Under the pieces are notes generated by a model that saw only the letters and a list, made by a program, of their open reading frames with translations, was not told the origin of the DNA and did not search any database. A program made the position numbers and the translations under genes. Below are positions 36,666-48,888 of a stretch of 64,000 nt of DNA, piece by piece. Where the stretch lies: NCBI RefSeq assembly GCF_963662255.1, contig NC_085050.1:22430131-22494130 (forward strand), read 5' to 3'. Source of the stretch: Cinclus cinclus (taxonomy: Eukaryota > Chordata > Aves > Passeriformes > Cinclidae). Each line of letters opens with the position of its first letter. The stretch's first letter is position 1.

Positions 36666-38934
36666 CTTAGACAGTACACTAAAAGGGAGGGGTTTGAAGA
36701 GTAATGTGATGGGAGTATGTTCTCAGTGAAGTAATGTACTTTCTGATTTTTTTATTTACCTTTGGAATGATGAGTGTGATTTTACTGGGAGACTGACAAA
36801 AACAGATGTTGCCTTAAACTTTTAATAGAGATATTCTTTCTTTCATCACCACCCTTTTTCAGGTCATTACACTGACTGTGTGCCTGGGCACTCGGAAAAC
36901 TATTAGGTTTTAAGTACTTGTGAAAATTACCTATTTTCTTGAGGACATGTGTTTTCCGTGGCAATCCATTAACTTTTGAGCACACACACCTTGTTATACA
37001 GCAACATAGCAGGCAGGCTTGTGCACTGACAAAGTTCAAAATTTATCAGGATGAAACTCAAAACAGTGTCTGTATACTTAGAGCCTGGCAGATGATCCAC
37101 AGTTTACAGGTCATCCCTGAACAACAAGCTGGAGTTAGACTGTTAAATAACTAATATACTGTATATTAAGGATATTGACTTACTTTTTTCTTGGGTTTGG
37201 GGTTTTTTGGGGGTCAACAAACCAAAACAAACCAAAAGCAAGCTGTAAGTTGTTTACTGCTTTTTAGGGTATAGTCTATTCATGTCTATTCACATCTCTT
37301 CCCCATGAGTTCCTCCTACACACTCCAGCTTCCATTGCTAGAGACAGCTGAACAAAAGAACTGTCTCTTCCACTCTTTATCATGCTGCTTAAATCACCCA
37401 CTGAAGCCAGTAATATCTTCCTTCAAAATGTGCCTCAGTCATATCACACAAAATCACAGTCATTACCAACTGGGATACTTTTTAATGATGTGAGTCTCCA
37501 GTAATGTCCAGTGTCACTCACCAGTCAAGATTCATAACAATTTAAAGGAGTCTAAAACACCACAGTATTTTGAATGACAAATATAGGTTCCCCCTTTTAT
37601 TTCTGATTCACAGAAGTGTTTTTATCATACAGGCATTTACCCAGCTCATAGGATTATCTTTGAGAGATCCCAGTTCTATTTCAGGTGACAGCCCCATCCT
37701 TTCTGTTAGCCTCAGAAGAATGTAGAGCGTGGAAAAGGACTTTCCTGAATTCTTTTGAAAACCATCTCAGAGCAAGGCTTAATGTGACGCCATCAGCCAG
37801 TCTGACCTACTTTGAAGTTCTTACAGTTGGACTGGAAAGCCCTCGGGACTTTAACACTTTATTCTGTCTCAGGTCAACCTTTCTTGCTGAAGCTACTTTT
37901 ATTGTGCAACTTGCACATTTTACATGCTGTCTCCTACTTCAGCATTCATGTTGATGGTGGTGAGCAGTTGTAGAATTAAAAATTGAAAGTAGAATATCAA
38001 AAATTCAACTGTATTTAAAAGATGGAAGACAGAAATTATTTTCAAAAGAAAAAACAAAAGAATGTGCTCTCTGGAAATAAGAACAATTTTCGAGGCTGGA
38101 TTAGAGAAAAGCCTGTATAAAAATACTTTTTTCAGCATTTCTTAGAATAAACAAGAGATGACATCTGATTAGCTCAGCAGAACAGGAGTAATGCACTTCT
38201 AAAGTAAAATGAAAATCTGCCTGAACTTAAAGGTAGTAAGAGGTGGAACAGTAAAAGAGGAAGAGCTCAAAGGAAAGAAGACAGTTAATTTGATCGCTGT
38301 GGATCCACAGTGCTCATTCTCCCTCTGTTGCCTGTCCTGCAAAAGTCCCTGAGCACACATTTGCTAAGAACTCCTTAGCAGTCTCCCCACTTTGATCTCC
38401 TTTTCACAGCCTCCCTTTACAGCCTTTTGAGGTTGTGCCCAGAACACCAGGTAATTCAAGTAATTTTTAAACACCTTAAGAAGCCTCTCAAGCCATTTAG
38501 TAGATTTGGGAAAATGCTGCCCTGCTTTTCCTGCCCTTGGAATTCTCAGAGGCAGTATCAGCAGCTTATCTGGTGCTGGCATTTAAGGTGGTCTCTGCCT
38601 TTCCTCCAGTTCCCTTTGCCAGTTCAGCCCCACATCCGTTTTGAACGTTCTCTGCTGCATCAGTTCCACTTTCCCCACCAGTTTTGGTCACACACACACC
38701 TCTCCTCCACCTTCATATCTCCTTTTCCTTGCTGATTTTTGAGGCTCTTCCGTCCTGCCCATCATCCTGTGCTTGAGAGGCTGCACCAGGACATCCTTTC
38801 TATCCTCACATGTTTGGTTCTGACAAAGCCAGAGATGAAGACAAGGAGTTACAAGGATGTGGGACGAGAGAAACCAAACCTCAGGAGAAAATGACAAGAT
38901 ACTAAACCAGTTGTTTTCAGTCCCTCTTCCAGTG

Positions 38935-38990
38935 TAAGGATGTTGAACCAGTAACCGCCTGAAATCCTTTCCAACTGAAATTACGTCAGG
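38935..38990 (+). mobile_element. Possible CR1 LINE 3' tail remnant
   Basis: GGATGTTGAACCAGTAACCG followed by TCCTTTCCAACTGAAATTA resembles the last 50 bases of older CR1 subfamilies (a GATGTTGGACTAGATGA-like and TCCCTTCCAAC-like pair). It is short and diverged. Confidence 0.35.
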
Positions 38991-40474
38991 ATTACAATTT
39001 TTGTTGGCATCCTTACCAATGTCCCCCTCATTCTTCCATTATTTCCTGTAGTTTGGATCATAGTTAGGAGACAAGCTTTACTCAGCAGACAAGCTTGTTA
39101 GAACCTTTTGGCTTTTCTTGTTTATGGTGTTCTTAAAGGTAACTTGGAAGATGGAACCTTCCAGGGTAGTAAAACCAAATGCTTTGAGAGCTGTGGGATA
39201 ATTGTGGGTAATAAAATAGCAAATCACAGTTTATTTGTCTAAGGAAAAGAAAACAGGCAGGTTATAGGCAGAAAGAATAATAGAATGAAATTGTAGGAGA
39301 AAATTAAGTTTAGGGTCACAAGAAGCAGGGCTGCTCCTATCAAAATCTCTGGATTACTGAAGGGAAAATGTGATAGTTTGAATTACTTGAAGGGTTTAAA
39401 CACCGACCAAAACAGCCTTAACAACTTTGTAGTGAATTGAGACTAATATGTCTCTTCATCTCTAAGTTGCTTTCCATAGTACGAAGAAAAATCAACTGAG
39501 AAGCAAATTCTGAGAGGTTTACTTTATAGGCTGTATTAAAAATGCTGCTTCTGAAAAGCTTATTAAAAACTCTACTTCTGAAAAAACTGCTTCTGAGAAG
39601 CTTTGTTGTTACCATAGACAAACAGGAAAAAGCCCCCAGATCAATGAAGTATTTTTCTTATTTTTTTAATAAGATGGTAAAATAAAAAACAATAGAAACA
39701 AATGCTTCAGACTTACCCAGCGAAATACAAAAAAATCCATACGCCCTCAAATAATTCAGAAGCTAATGTTCACAACTATTCCTATTAAATCTGAACTGCT
39801 TGGTGTAGACTGGAAAATGTGATTTCAGAAAGCTTCAGGAGGGGAAGGCTGTAAAAATGTAAGGAATGGAGGTAATGAAGTAATAGCTGGATGCTAAATT
39901 GCTGCCTATCATGTTTGCATTGGGCAGTTTACAATCTGTTTGTCCTGGTGGATTTAGCACAAGGGAGCCTGAAGTCCTGGCAGTTTCTGTCTCTGCCTTG
40001 TAATTGATGGCTAAGCTGTACCCACAAATCATGTGTTAGCACCAAAGGAGTTTGGGACCCTGCTCAGCCCAAACAGCTCCACTGCACTCAGAGGAGCAGT
40101 AGTAAATGGAAAGAAAAGTTCCAAGGTTAATGGGTCAGAGTGCTGATGACCCAAGATGGAATAAAAGATGGAAGTGCAATTTCTCAAAAAGTACAAAGCC
40201 ATTTAATGTCTTAATGAGTTATTAAAAATCTATAATAACGATTTTGTGATTTGAAGCCGAATTAGTATTTTTCCACATTTTTACTTTATCCATTAAGATA
40301 TTGCACAAATTATGATGCTCTTCCTGGTTTACTACAGAAACGAACATGCTTGCTGCAGAATTCTTTCCTCCTGTAATACTTTGGCCACCCTTCTCAACAG
40401 CCAGAAACTGTATCTTTTAGGCATCTTAGTCATCTAGAGCATTAAGTAGGTTGAAAATTGTGCTCATTTTATGA

Positions 40475-40486
40475 CAGTAGAGGGCA
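40475..40486 (+). promoter_or_regulatory. Candidate CTCF-like motif
   Basis: ACAGTAGAGGGC matches the CTCF core consensus except for the first base (A for C). It lies in the gene-free interval 3' of FAM114A1 on the plus strand, opposite in orientation to the motif at 3373. Confidence 0.25.
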
Positions 40487-43400
40487 ATTCCTAGCTTTAT
40501 ACAGACTTCTTATCCTATGGAATATATAAAATAAATTTCTGCCCTGATAAAGAAATGTAATTATCACAAGGATTATCTTGCAACCGTGTAACTAAGTATG
40601 AATCCTGAATGAACAGAAAATAGATCTATACTATCTATACTCTCTAGATATCTGTACTCTGCTGTATATAGAAATCTATACTCTGCTATTGAAGTTGTTT
40701 ATGCAGCAAAACACGTTTGTCCATAGTTCATACTTTCTTAATACAAAGTAATTACGATTACAAAGTAATTAGGATGGAAAAAACTGAGCTGGTCAACTAA
40801 AATGAATAATTGGCACTCCCATGAAAAGATGTATAACATAACTCCCCAAGCTGGAAATTGGGATGCTTTCTTCTGTGGTGTATGATGTGTCTTTTTTCAT
40901 CTGGAAGTGCTGGTATTTCATAGGGTGATACCTGAAACTAAAGAAAATAGTATCAGAAAAAACTGAGGAGGTTAATTAAGTCTTCTCTAATTTATCTCAA
41001 ATGTCATAATTTTTACTTTCACAGTAATGAATTCTCCTCTTTATTACAAAAGTAACCAACATTGTAACTAAAAGGCAGTCAAAATAGATGGTGTACATCA
41101 AATTGGAGCAAAAGACTGAGACCAATACCTGACAGCTGAGTAGTGGCTCAGGTGTGTGCCCCACAAGGGTGTGCTACAGGAACTTGAGCAAGGCACACCA
41201 GGTCTTACTCATTTCCAGGGAAGCTGGCAATGGAAAGGTGGGCAGACCCAGAAACATTCACCACAGCCACCTAGAAGAAATGCTCCTCTGTGCCAAACTG
41301 CATTTCTCATTCTATACTGCTAGATGGCAGGACAAATTTGGAAATAATTAAATGAAAGCAGCTTTTTCCACATTCCCAAGTGAAATGCCTCTCATTAACC
41401 ATCAATGACACTTTTGAATTTGGATTGCAGATCCCAGAGAGCACAGATTCCAGTCAAGGTTGTCTTACTTTTTAGGGAATTATACAATGCTGAGAGAGGG
41501 GAAGAGGGAGGTGAAGCGAAAGTACAGGATTTCTGTACTTCTAACTTGCACACTGAGCGAAAAAGCAAATACAGCTTGTCACCCATTCTGGTAGCACCCA
41601 TAGCTGCAGGCCTGATTACATCTGTCTACATGTTCTTTTACATGAAAGGAACTGGGTTCAGAAGTGTTCCTTGGCTGTGAAATCGCACTGGAGGCAGCAG
41701 CTGCCAAAATGAGCTAGAAAATGACAAGTGTAGGCAGGATACACTCAATCAAAAATTGATGCCAGCTAACAGAGCAGAGGGTTTGAACAGCCCGCACAGT
41801 GCCCCTTATAGTCCAGTTCTGCCAGCAAACAGGAGTGCTTCCTTTGGAAACCCTAAGCATCTCCTTTGGAAAGAAACACATCCTGGCATGCATTTAGTGC
41901 AGGACCCAGTAATTGTGCCAAGTACCCTGGAATGTGCTCAGTAGTCTGATTTTGTGAGCTCTTCTGCGCTGGGAGGCATCGTCATTTTAATCTACAATTA
42001 AGACTAGAATCTCTTACGGAAGCAGAAACAGGAGGAATTACCTTTCATGATATTTTAAAAATAAATATGTAACTGAGCACATACACTTCTGAAAACAATT
42101 TAAAGCTGAATGAGGGTGTAAATCATAGAATCATAGTTATCAACAGGAAATACGGTGTAAAAAATGAAGTCTTACAAAAATGGCCCACCTGCAAAGCCAG
42201 TAGGTCAGTACTAGTAGGAACTTCTCCCTTCAGCTGCTTCACACCAAATTTTATGATAACTTTAATGACAGTACCATCACTTCAGAGCACTGAAGTTATG
42301 CTTTTCAGAAAAACTGTCAAAAGGATAATTGGAAGGATCCCAGCAATTTCAAACCACACCTACTGTTCTTCACAAATCCTGCATGAAAGCAGCTTAACTG
42401 TAATCTTCCTCTCACTCCTGAGCTCACTTGTTATATGCCTTTGCTAGAATGTCTTATGAGCTTCACTGTTTTCTCTGCATAATTTCTATCTTTTGTTGTT
42501 TGTGTGGGTGCCTTGCTTGAAGACAGACGAGAGAGATTATTTTAAATATGAAAATATTTTTGTAAAGACACATAAGAAAAACGGGCAAAGAATATTTTTA
42601 GTTGCCCTTTCTATTTGTGCTACTGAGTTTAGCAATGATGGCATTTGAAGACCTCTTCAGGAAGGCGTCAGCGGCATGAGCCAAAGCTCGGGTAATACCC
42701 TAGGTATACATGCACTGAAATTTCCTGGCATTAGACTGGTATATGCGCAGTCGAATTTCAATCTCCTATGCGGGTGTTTCATTAGAAAACAGTGATGGCG
42801 ATGATAATCTTAATGTTTCTGGATAAGAGTCAGCCTCTCATACACTTGTTGATCTCTTGTGACAACCCTTGCACCCATAGGGGGTTTCATGCCCACAGGT
42901 TTCTCAGATTGTGAGAAGAGAGGGATCCATCAAATTCTTCTATTTTACAATTTCTTTGACAGAGGTTTTAGCCATACACCATGTGTTGTCCCTTCCAGTT
43001 ACCTGTCATCTACCTTATGTTCCAGTTTTATAATCCATTTCACCTGACAATAAGATCGTGCCTTAAATTCTATATTCACTGGAGACCAACTTGTCTTATT
43101 TAACTGTACAGCTACACTGTCACTCAGAAAGAAATACAGAGACATGAAGCACCTTACGTGTTCAAGGATCTCAAAGCTCTTTACAAAGACAGATGGCAAA
43201 AGGCAGTGTACTAAAAATCATTGGTAGGTGCTGATGTGGAACTTTCATTAGCTTTTATTCAGTCTTTGACATGTCTACCAGTTTTATTAAAAGAATTAAT
43301 GGGATGCAGGATACCAAGATCCTTTTATCTTGTCCTTGAGGCATTGATTGTCAAAGAGATTGATGCAGTAAATAAAATGTTTGGGTAATAGTGAATAGTT

Positions 43401-43494
43401 TGTGTGAATTTGATCTAGCATCAGCTCAGAGCATCACACTGGGCACTTTCAAGGAAAAGAAGTCCAGTACAGCAGTGGGCTTTAAGACACTGAG

Positions 43495-43584
<90 letters not shown>

Positions 43585-43775
43585 TTCCTTCCTTCCTTCC
43601 TTCCTTCCTTCCTTCCTTCCTTCCTTCCTTCCTTCCTTCCTTCCTTCCTTCCTTCCTTCCTTCCTTCCTTCCTTCCTTCCTTCCTTCCTTCCTTCCTTCC
43701 TTCCTTCCTTCCTTCCTTCCTTCCTTCCTTCCTTCCTTCCTTCCTTCCTTCCTTCCTTCCTTCCTTCCTTCCTTC

Positions 43776-43842
<67 letters not shown>

Positions 43843-43844
43843 TC
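43495..43844 (+). repeat. Compound microsatellite (TTTC)n(TTCC)n(TTTC)n
   Basis: 350 uninterrupted pyrimidines on the plus strand: about 21 TTTC units, then about 49 TTCC units (roughly 43580-43777), then about 17 TTTC units. The layout is mirror-like. Long open frames through it (Ser-Phe-Leu or Lys-Glu-Arg-Gly repeats) are products of the tetranucleotide, not genes. Confidence 0.99.
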
Positions 43845-44656
43845 AACTTCCATGCCTTCTTTCAGTCAGATTGCTTGTTCCTATCAATCTGTGATATTTT
43901 GCTAAGCAAGTAGAATATCCTTGAACAATACCACTCTTTGGTCAGTCAAGTCACTGATTTATTTCAGCTTTGTAAAACTGACTCCCACCTCAGGGAAAGA
44001 CAGATTGTCACAAGGGCAGGACACAGAATGTCACTCCTTGAGGCAGGCTTTTTTAGCCTCCAAGGGAAAGTCTAGCCAAAACCTTCCCTACTCAACAATG
44101 ATTTCAGGGATAACCGTCAACAAAACCATACTTCTGAATGCTCCAACACCTTGATCTTACATATGGGTATGGTGATTTGGCTCTTACTTGCCCACTTTAA
44201 TTTCTTAATTCAATTATTCTTTGCCCCCAGTGTTTAGGGAATGGCTGTTGAATCAAGCACATTCAGAAGTGTTAGTCCTCATGGTTTCTCAAACCGGATA
44301 TACATCATACAGCATTTTACAGCTGCTGAAAATAATATGCAAGTAGTGTTCTTAAAAGTACCAGTTGATGCAAGTGAAGCTTTGTTAAAAGCACTATGCA
44401 ATCTCTGTTTAGCTGAGGATAAACAGTTCTTTCTTACCACCATGTAAATTAGTAAGGAGCTGTCACTAGGAGAGACAGAAAAGTCATGTCTTCAGAGCCT
44501 TATTCTAGAATGCTCTTACCTGAACAGCATTGATTCTGAATGCAAATATTTGCCATGAATAAAATGTTCATGCTTCCAATCAAAATAAAATTAGGGTAAT
44601 TAATTTTACAACCTTCTGACAGCAATAAGGAAATACAGAGACAGCTGACATTTATT

Positions 44657-45062
44657 GTCCTGGTTCTGGCCAGGACAGAGTTAATATTTCACAGTAGCTG
44701 TGAGGGGATGAGCCTGGAGCTGTGTGGGCATAGTTAGGAGATTATTCTATACCACCTCAAGTCATTGCCAGGAGCAGGGATAAAGGACTCTTGCTTCCAA
44801 GGAGAAGGATGTTCCTTCCAGTGGGGAGGAAAGTGGTGCGGTAGAGCCAGTAGGTACTGTCTCAGGTTTTCCGTGTAAATTGTTTCCTTGCCTATACCTT
44901 TTGTTATTGGCTTTTTATCTCATTGCTGTTTCCACTAAATTGTTCATATCTCAAGCCACGATCTTTGCCTTTTGTGCTTCCAGTTGGAAGGGAGGGGAAG
45001 CAAGCTGTAGCATGGTTTTAGCAGGACTACTGAATTGGAAAATACCATTCCTAAACCACAAC
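44657..45062 (+). mobile_element. Solo LTR of an avian endogenous retrovirus
   Basis: It begins TGTCCTGGTTCTGGCCAGG and continues ACAGAGTTAATATTTCACAG, the 5' end typical of a widespread avian ERV LTR family (TGTCCTGGTTTTGGCTGGGATAGAGTTAA-like, here cited only as a type). It ends AAACCACAACA. Near 44950-44965 it has CATATCTCAAGCCACGA, the U5-side motif of the same family. About 406 bp is shorter than copies I know, so internal deletions are likely. No internal retroviral genes or second LTR are seen nearby, hence solo. No clean target-site duplication was found. Confidence 0.75.
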
Positions 45063-48000
45063 ATATGTAAAGTGTGTTACAGCACTTGAGAGACATGGCT
45101 CATTCATTTTTTTCCAGGACAGTTGCTAATATGGTAGTTTAATGAAATATAGCAGAAAAAGAGGACTCTTACCTTTGGTACTCAAGTGTAGTTGTAATAG
45201 TTACTATGAAAATACACAGTAAAAGACATTAAGTGATCTATCTGAAAAAAACTTTGGCAAAGGCACAAGTGCAGTTGGTGCATTTTTTATTAGCTGGATT
45301 AGCTCTCAGTGCAATAGTGAATAACGAAGCATTTGGGTGCATTTCTGTGTGCACACACAGATAGATATATAGATATACCACACAACTGGATCTAAGTATA
45401 CTGATAAATATGGCAACATGTGTATGGTCATGTTTATCAATATATTTATCAATGTATCAACAGTATTGTCTTAAATATAAAAAAATATTTCTAGAAACAA
45501 ATGTCTTTTTCTTGAAATAAAAAGAAAAATTATAGAAAATTGCAATGTGTAATTGATTATTGGCATCTCTCTCAATCTACTAGTAAAAGCAATACTTCAC
45601 TTTTACAGACTGGAGCAAAGAATAAGCAAGTAGGTCTCTCCTGACCATTCCTATAGCTAAAAACAATGTTTTCCATCCTTTCATCTTTCAATATGTTTTG
45701 TTAAGGGCCACTGCTGAGGCCATCAGCAGGTTCTCCAGCTCATTAGCTATAATGATCGTGATCAGAGTGGTGTTTGCTTTTACATTTCCTCCTCCTCACA
45801 AGTGCTGTTACACCTATCACAGCTGCTGTGTAGGTAGTCTCCTGACAGAGAAATAACGCTCTGTGTGGTGGTTAATGATTTCCCTGAGTGCAGCTCCAGC
45901 TGGCTGAAAATGAGGAAAAGTATAATTCATCTTGCCTAATTCAGGGCAGGTATTGAGGTAACTCTTACCAACCAGACAGAAGCCAGGTTTGAGGCAGGGA
46001 AGGGCAGATGTTAGCATTATCCCCAGTGAAGCTCTCTCAGGTTTCTAGCTCTGCCTAGAACCCTTTCTTATTTGAGGGTCTTGTATCAGTGGTATGAAAA
46101 GCACACACTTCAGGGGAGCAGCTGTCAGTGATACAACCATGTATCACTGTTTGATCAAGAGGCACCCTGGTATGCATTCTCCACCCCACTCCTCCTTCAG
46201 AGAAAAACCCACACTTTAACAAGCTGATGTAGTCTAGAACTGTCTTTGACAATTCTGGGAATTTGATTATTTTCACACTTTTCCAGCCTCAGTGTACAGC
46301 TTTCGTGTGCAGTACTTGTAACACAGCTTCTCGCTGTTGAGCAAATGAGTCTTCAGCAGTATTTTAAGAGACTTCACAGAGACAAACCCAGCAGTGGTGC
46401 AAAATGCAGATCACAATTTCCTTCCCCAGCCTCAGTTACCACCAGCCCTGGTAACTAGCAAGCTTTACTGGAACTGAGGCACCCACAGAAACAAGCAGTA
46501 ATGACCTGGATCTGACCTTATCAGATGAAAGCAGAAGAAGGGGTTTTTTTGCAGGAAGTAAAGCAAAACTAAAGCAGAAAGTACTTTTTATTATTTTCAC
46601 AGAGTATTTAGCTCTGAGACTGTATTCCTTTAAGAAATGTATTCAAAACAAAACATGATGAAAGGCAAGATCTAGATCTAAGTTTCTGCAGCCACATCCT
46701 TTAATAATATTTCCACACAATGCCAAGTAACATTACAATTTCCAGTATATTCAGCATTATTCCCACATATCACATCTGGATTTCACCTCACTGCCAGCTG
46801 TCCCTCCAACAGGAAGACTACATGGAAAAGCAAGCCTGCTTCTGTACAGCACTAAACAAAGCTTTTAGGATTTCTCAAAAACGTAATCTTTTTCTTTCAG
46901 CCATTCACACAGAAATTAAGGAAAGGGAATAATTAATCCCAAAGTGTCCTGGATCTCATATATTGTCTCACAGAGCAACCAAAAATCTGGAAAGCTGTTC
47001 CATCTCTTCTTTCTATCCTTCAGTTCCTATCAGTTAAGGCAATAAAATCAAAAAGTCACCCCAACAGTTACTCCTACCTCTAGCAACACAAAACTTAAAT
47101 TTGTATGGGAATGAGCCATGACCATTTCCCTCTGCTGCTAAAAGATTATTTTTAGGTGAATGCAACATCCTGGAAGAAGAACACAATTAACAAAGCATTC
47201 TAACGATCAACCATAATACTATATAAGAGAAAGCACTGAATTCAGTACCTGCTTAGCAGCACATTTCCTATTTCAACTTTAGAAATGTCTTATATTTAAC
47301 TGAAAAGTTTAAAAAAATAAAAAAAGAACAAAAAAACCCCACAGTTAGGTTGGGCAAGTACCTGGAAGACATGGATATGGGAAGATAAAGGTTTGCCTGA
47401 GAGACAATTGACAGGTATCTGCAAAGTAGATGGTGTAGTACTGAAGTGTCTGGGAGGAATCCCTGCAGAAAAAGAAGAAGCTGCCCTACAGAAAGGCTAA
47501 TGGGGCCTGGAAAGCACCTGCTCACTCAGAAACTGAGTCCAAATGGGAAACAACTGAGCTCAGATCATCTGAGAACTGCTCTCAGTTATGTCATAAAGTT
47601 CCCAAGTCACCTTATCTCTTGGTGTCTCCTGATAGCCTCATTTTGAAAATAATAATAACTTCTCAACTTTGTAAGTCTTCACAAGATCTATGGATGACAA
47701 TCACTTAAACAGGGGATAGTATTTTTAAAAACTATAATATACTATCCTATAACCTATCTAGTCTCATTCAAACACCAAAAAATTATATAGCTCAGTCATT
47801 AAATTACTATGGAATTACCTCATGTTCTGTCAGCAAAGCTGTTCAAAATTTTTTCTTTAGCTCTGTTCTCAACCTACAATTTCATCTTCTGGGTTCCACA
47901 TAAAGTAAAAAAATCAAACTGCTGTTCAATACATGATTTTTTTTACACAATAAAAAGATAGCATGACATGATATTGAGTTTTCAATAAAACTCCATCCTA

Positions 48001-48554
48001 TTTAAATAGAAATATAAAAGAAGGACCTCCTTAAGCTTTTAACCTAAAAAGTTCACCATACACAATAATATAATGCTTGTAAGTAGCCACCACCTGATCT
48101 ATGCACTTGAAATATTAGTCGGTATTACTTACTCAAGTAGCATCTGTTTTTTTCTAGACATTACAAGTACTTTTGGGAAGAGGTGTCTCTTACTGCACAT
48201 TTCTTTGAAGATGTGATTTCTTACATCTGAAATTCCTGAAACAATTACTGCAGCACAGTGGCTGAAGTTAGGACTGGGAGATTCTTTTTAGTTCTGAACA
48301 CAAACCAGCTTCTTGTCACTCCTTCTGACTGGTGTAAGAATAACAGAGCAGTCAATTTCTTTTGCTTGAGTAATTTCATAAAGAAATTATTTATTTCAAA
48401 TATGGAATTTTCTTCAGAGAGCATTTGCAAATTGTTTTTTTCCTCTGCCCTTGTCAGAAACAAATGGCAGCACAATGGTAAAGTCTAGGACACAATATTT
48501 TACACCAGGAAAAAGGTGCAGAATTTGCACCAAGGTCTGCAGGGACACACAGGA

Positions 48555-48560
48555 TTTATT
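48555..48560 (-). terminator. TMEM156: Likely TMEM156 poly(A) signal
   Basis: On the minus strand AATAAA lies 240 nt after the TMEM156 stop codon, followed by TCCTGTGTGTCC, a short G/U-rich downstream element. A perfect 12-bp hairpin lies just upstream of it. Confidence 0.5.
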
Positions 48561-48580
48561 AAGCTAACACGTATGATTAT

Positions 48581-48608
48581 AGATCACTTCTGGTAGCAGA
48601 AGTGATCT
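48581..48608 (-). repeat. Perfect 12-bp hairpin in the putative TMEM156 3'UTR
   Basis: AGATCACTTCTG and its exact complement CAGAAGTGATCT flank a 4-nt loop. In TMEM156 orientation it is about 190 nt after the stop and 20 nt before AATAAA. Confidence 0.9.
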
Positions 48609-48799
48609 GCTGATTCTCTTTTCATGCCACCTAGCTCTCACAAAACACATTGTCCAGTTTTTCATCTCACATACTTGGTTAGAAGAAGTAATAATTTATT
48701 TTGTGCAGATTTCCACCCTATTAATTCTAAATATATGAGGAAAACCAGAATAATCAGGGTTGTAAGATGTTTACTTACCTTCTACAGCTGACAATGCTT

Positions 48800-48888
48800 C
48801 TACACATGACAATGCTCTTGTTCAGGAATTACGGGCAGTATCTCTGTGGTCTGTGCAGGAAGTGGAATCTGTTGTTTGCTGATTTTCA
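48800..48888 (-). CDS. TMEM156: TMEM156 last coding exon
   Basis: The acceptor is TTTCAATAG, ending at 48889. It encodes KISKQQIPLPAQTTEILPVI and then PEQEHCHV with TAG at 48802-48800; the human end is LPPIPEL, so the bird tail is six residues longer. A strong donor-like GTAAGT lies at 48778-48773, 21 nt after the stop, so the 3'UTR may be spliced. A second acceptor CAG at 48880-48878 breaks phase and was not chosen. Confidence 0.85.

Larger units (their letters stand above)
36666..48550. other. Intergenic DNA between FAM114A1 and TMEM156 3' ends
   Basis: FAM114A1 (+) and TMEM156 (-) converge here. No gene is recognised. Contents: a possible CR1 tail near 38935-38990, imperfect local repeats (ACTTCTGAAAA-like units, 39545-39602; ACAAAGTAATTA twice near 40743-40772), a CTCF-like motif at 40475-40486, a CpG-retaining block near 42666-42800, a long pyrimidine satellite, and a solo LTR. 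Confidence 0.6.

Noticed and set aside
43391..43894. Open frames encoding Ser-Phe-Leu-Pro or Lys-Glu-Arg-Gly repeats
   Set aside because: They are direct translations of the tetranucleotide microsatellite in three frames.
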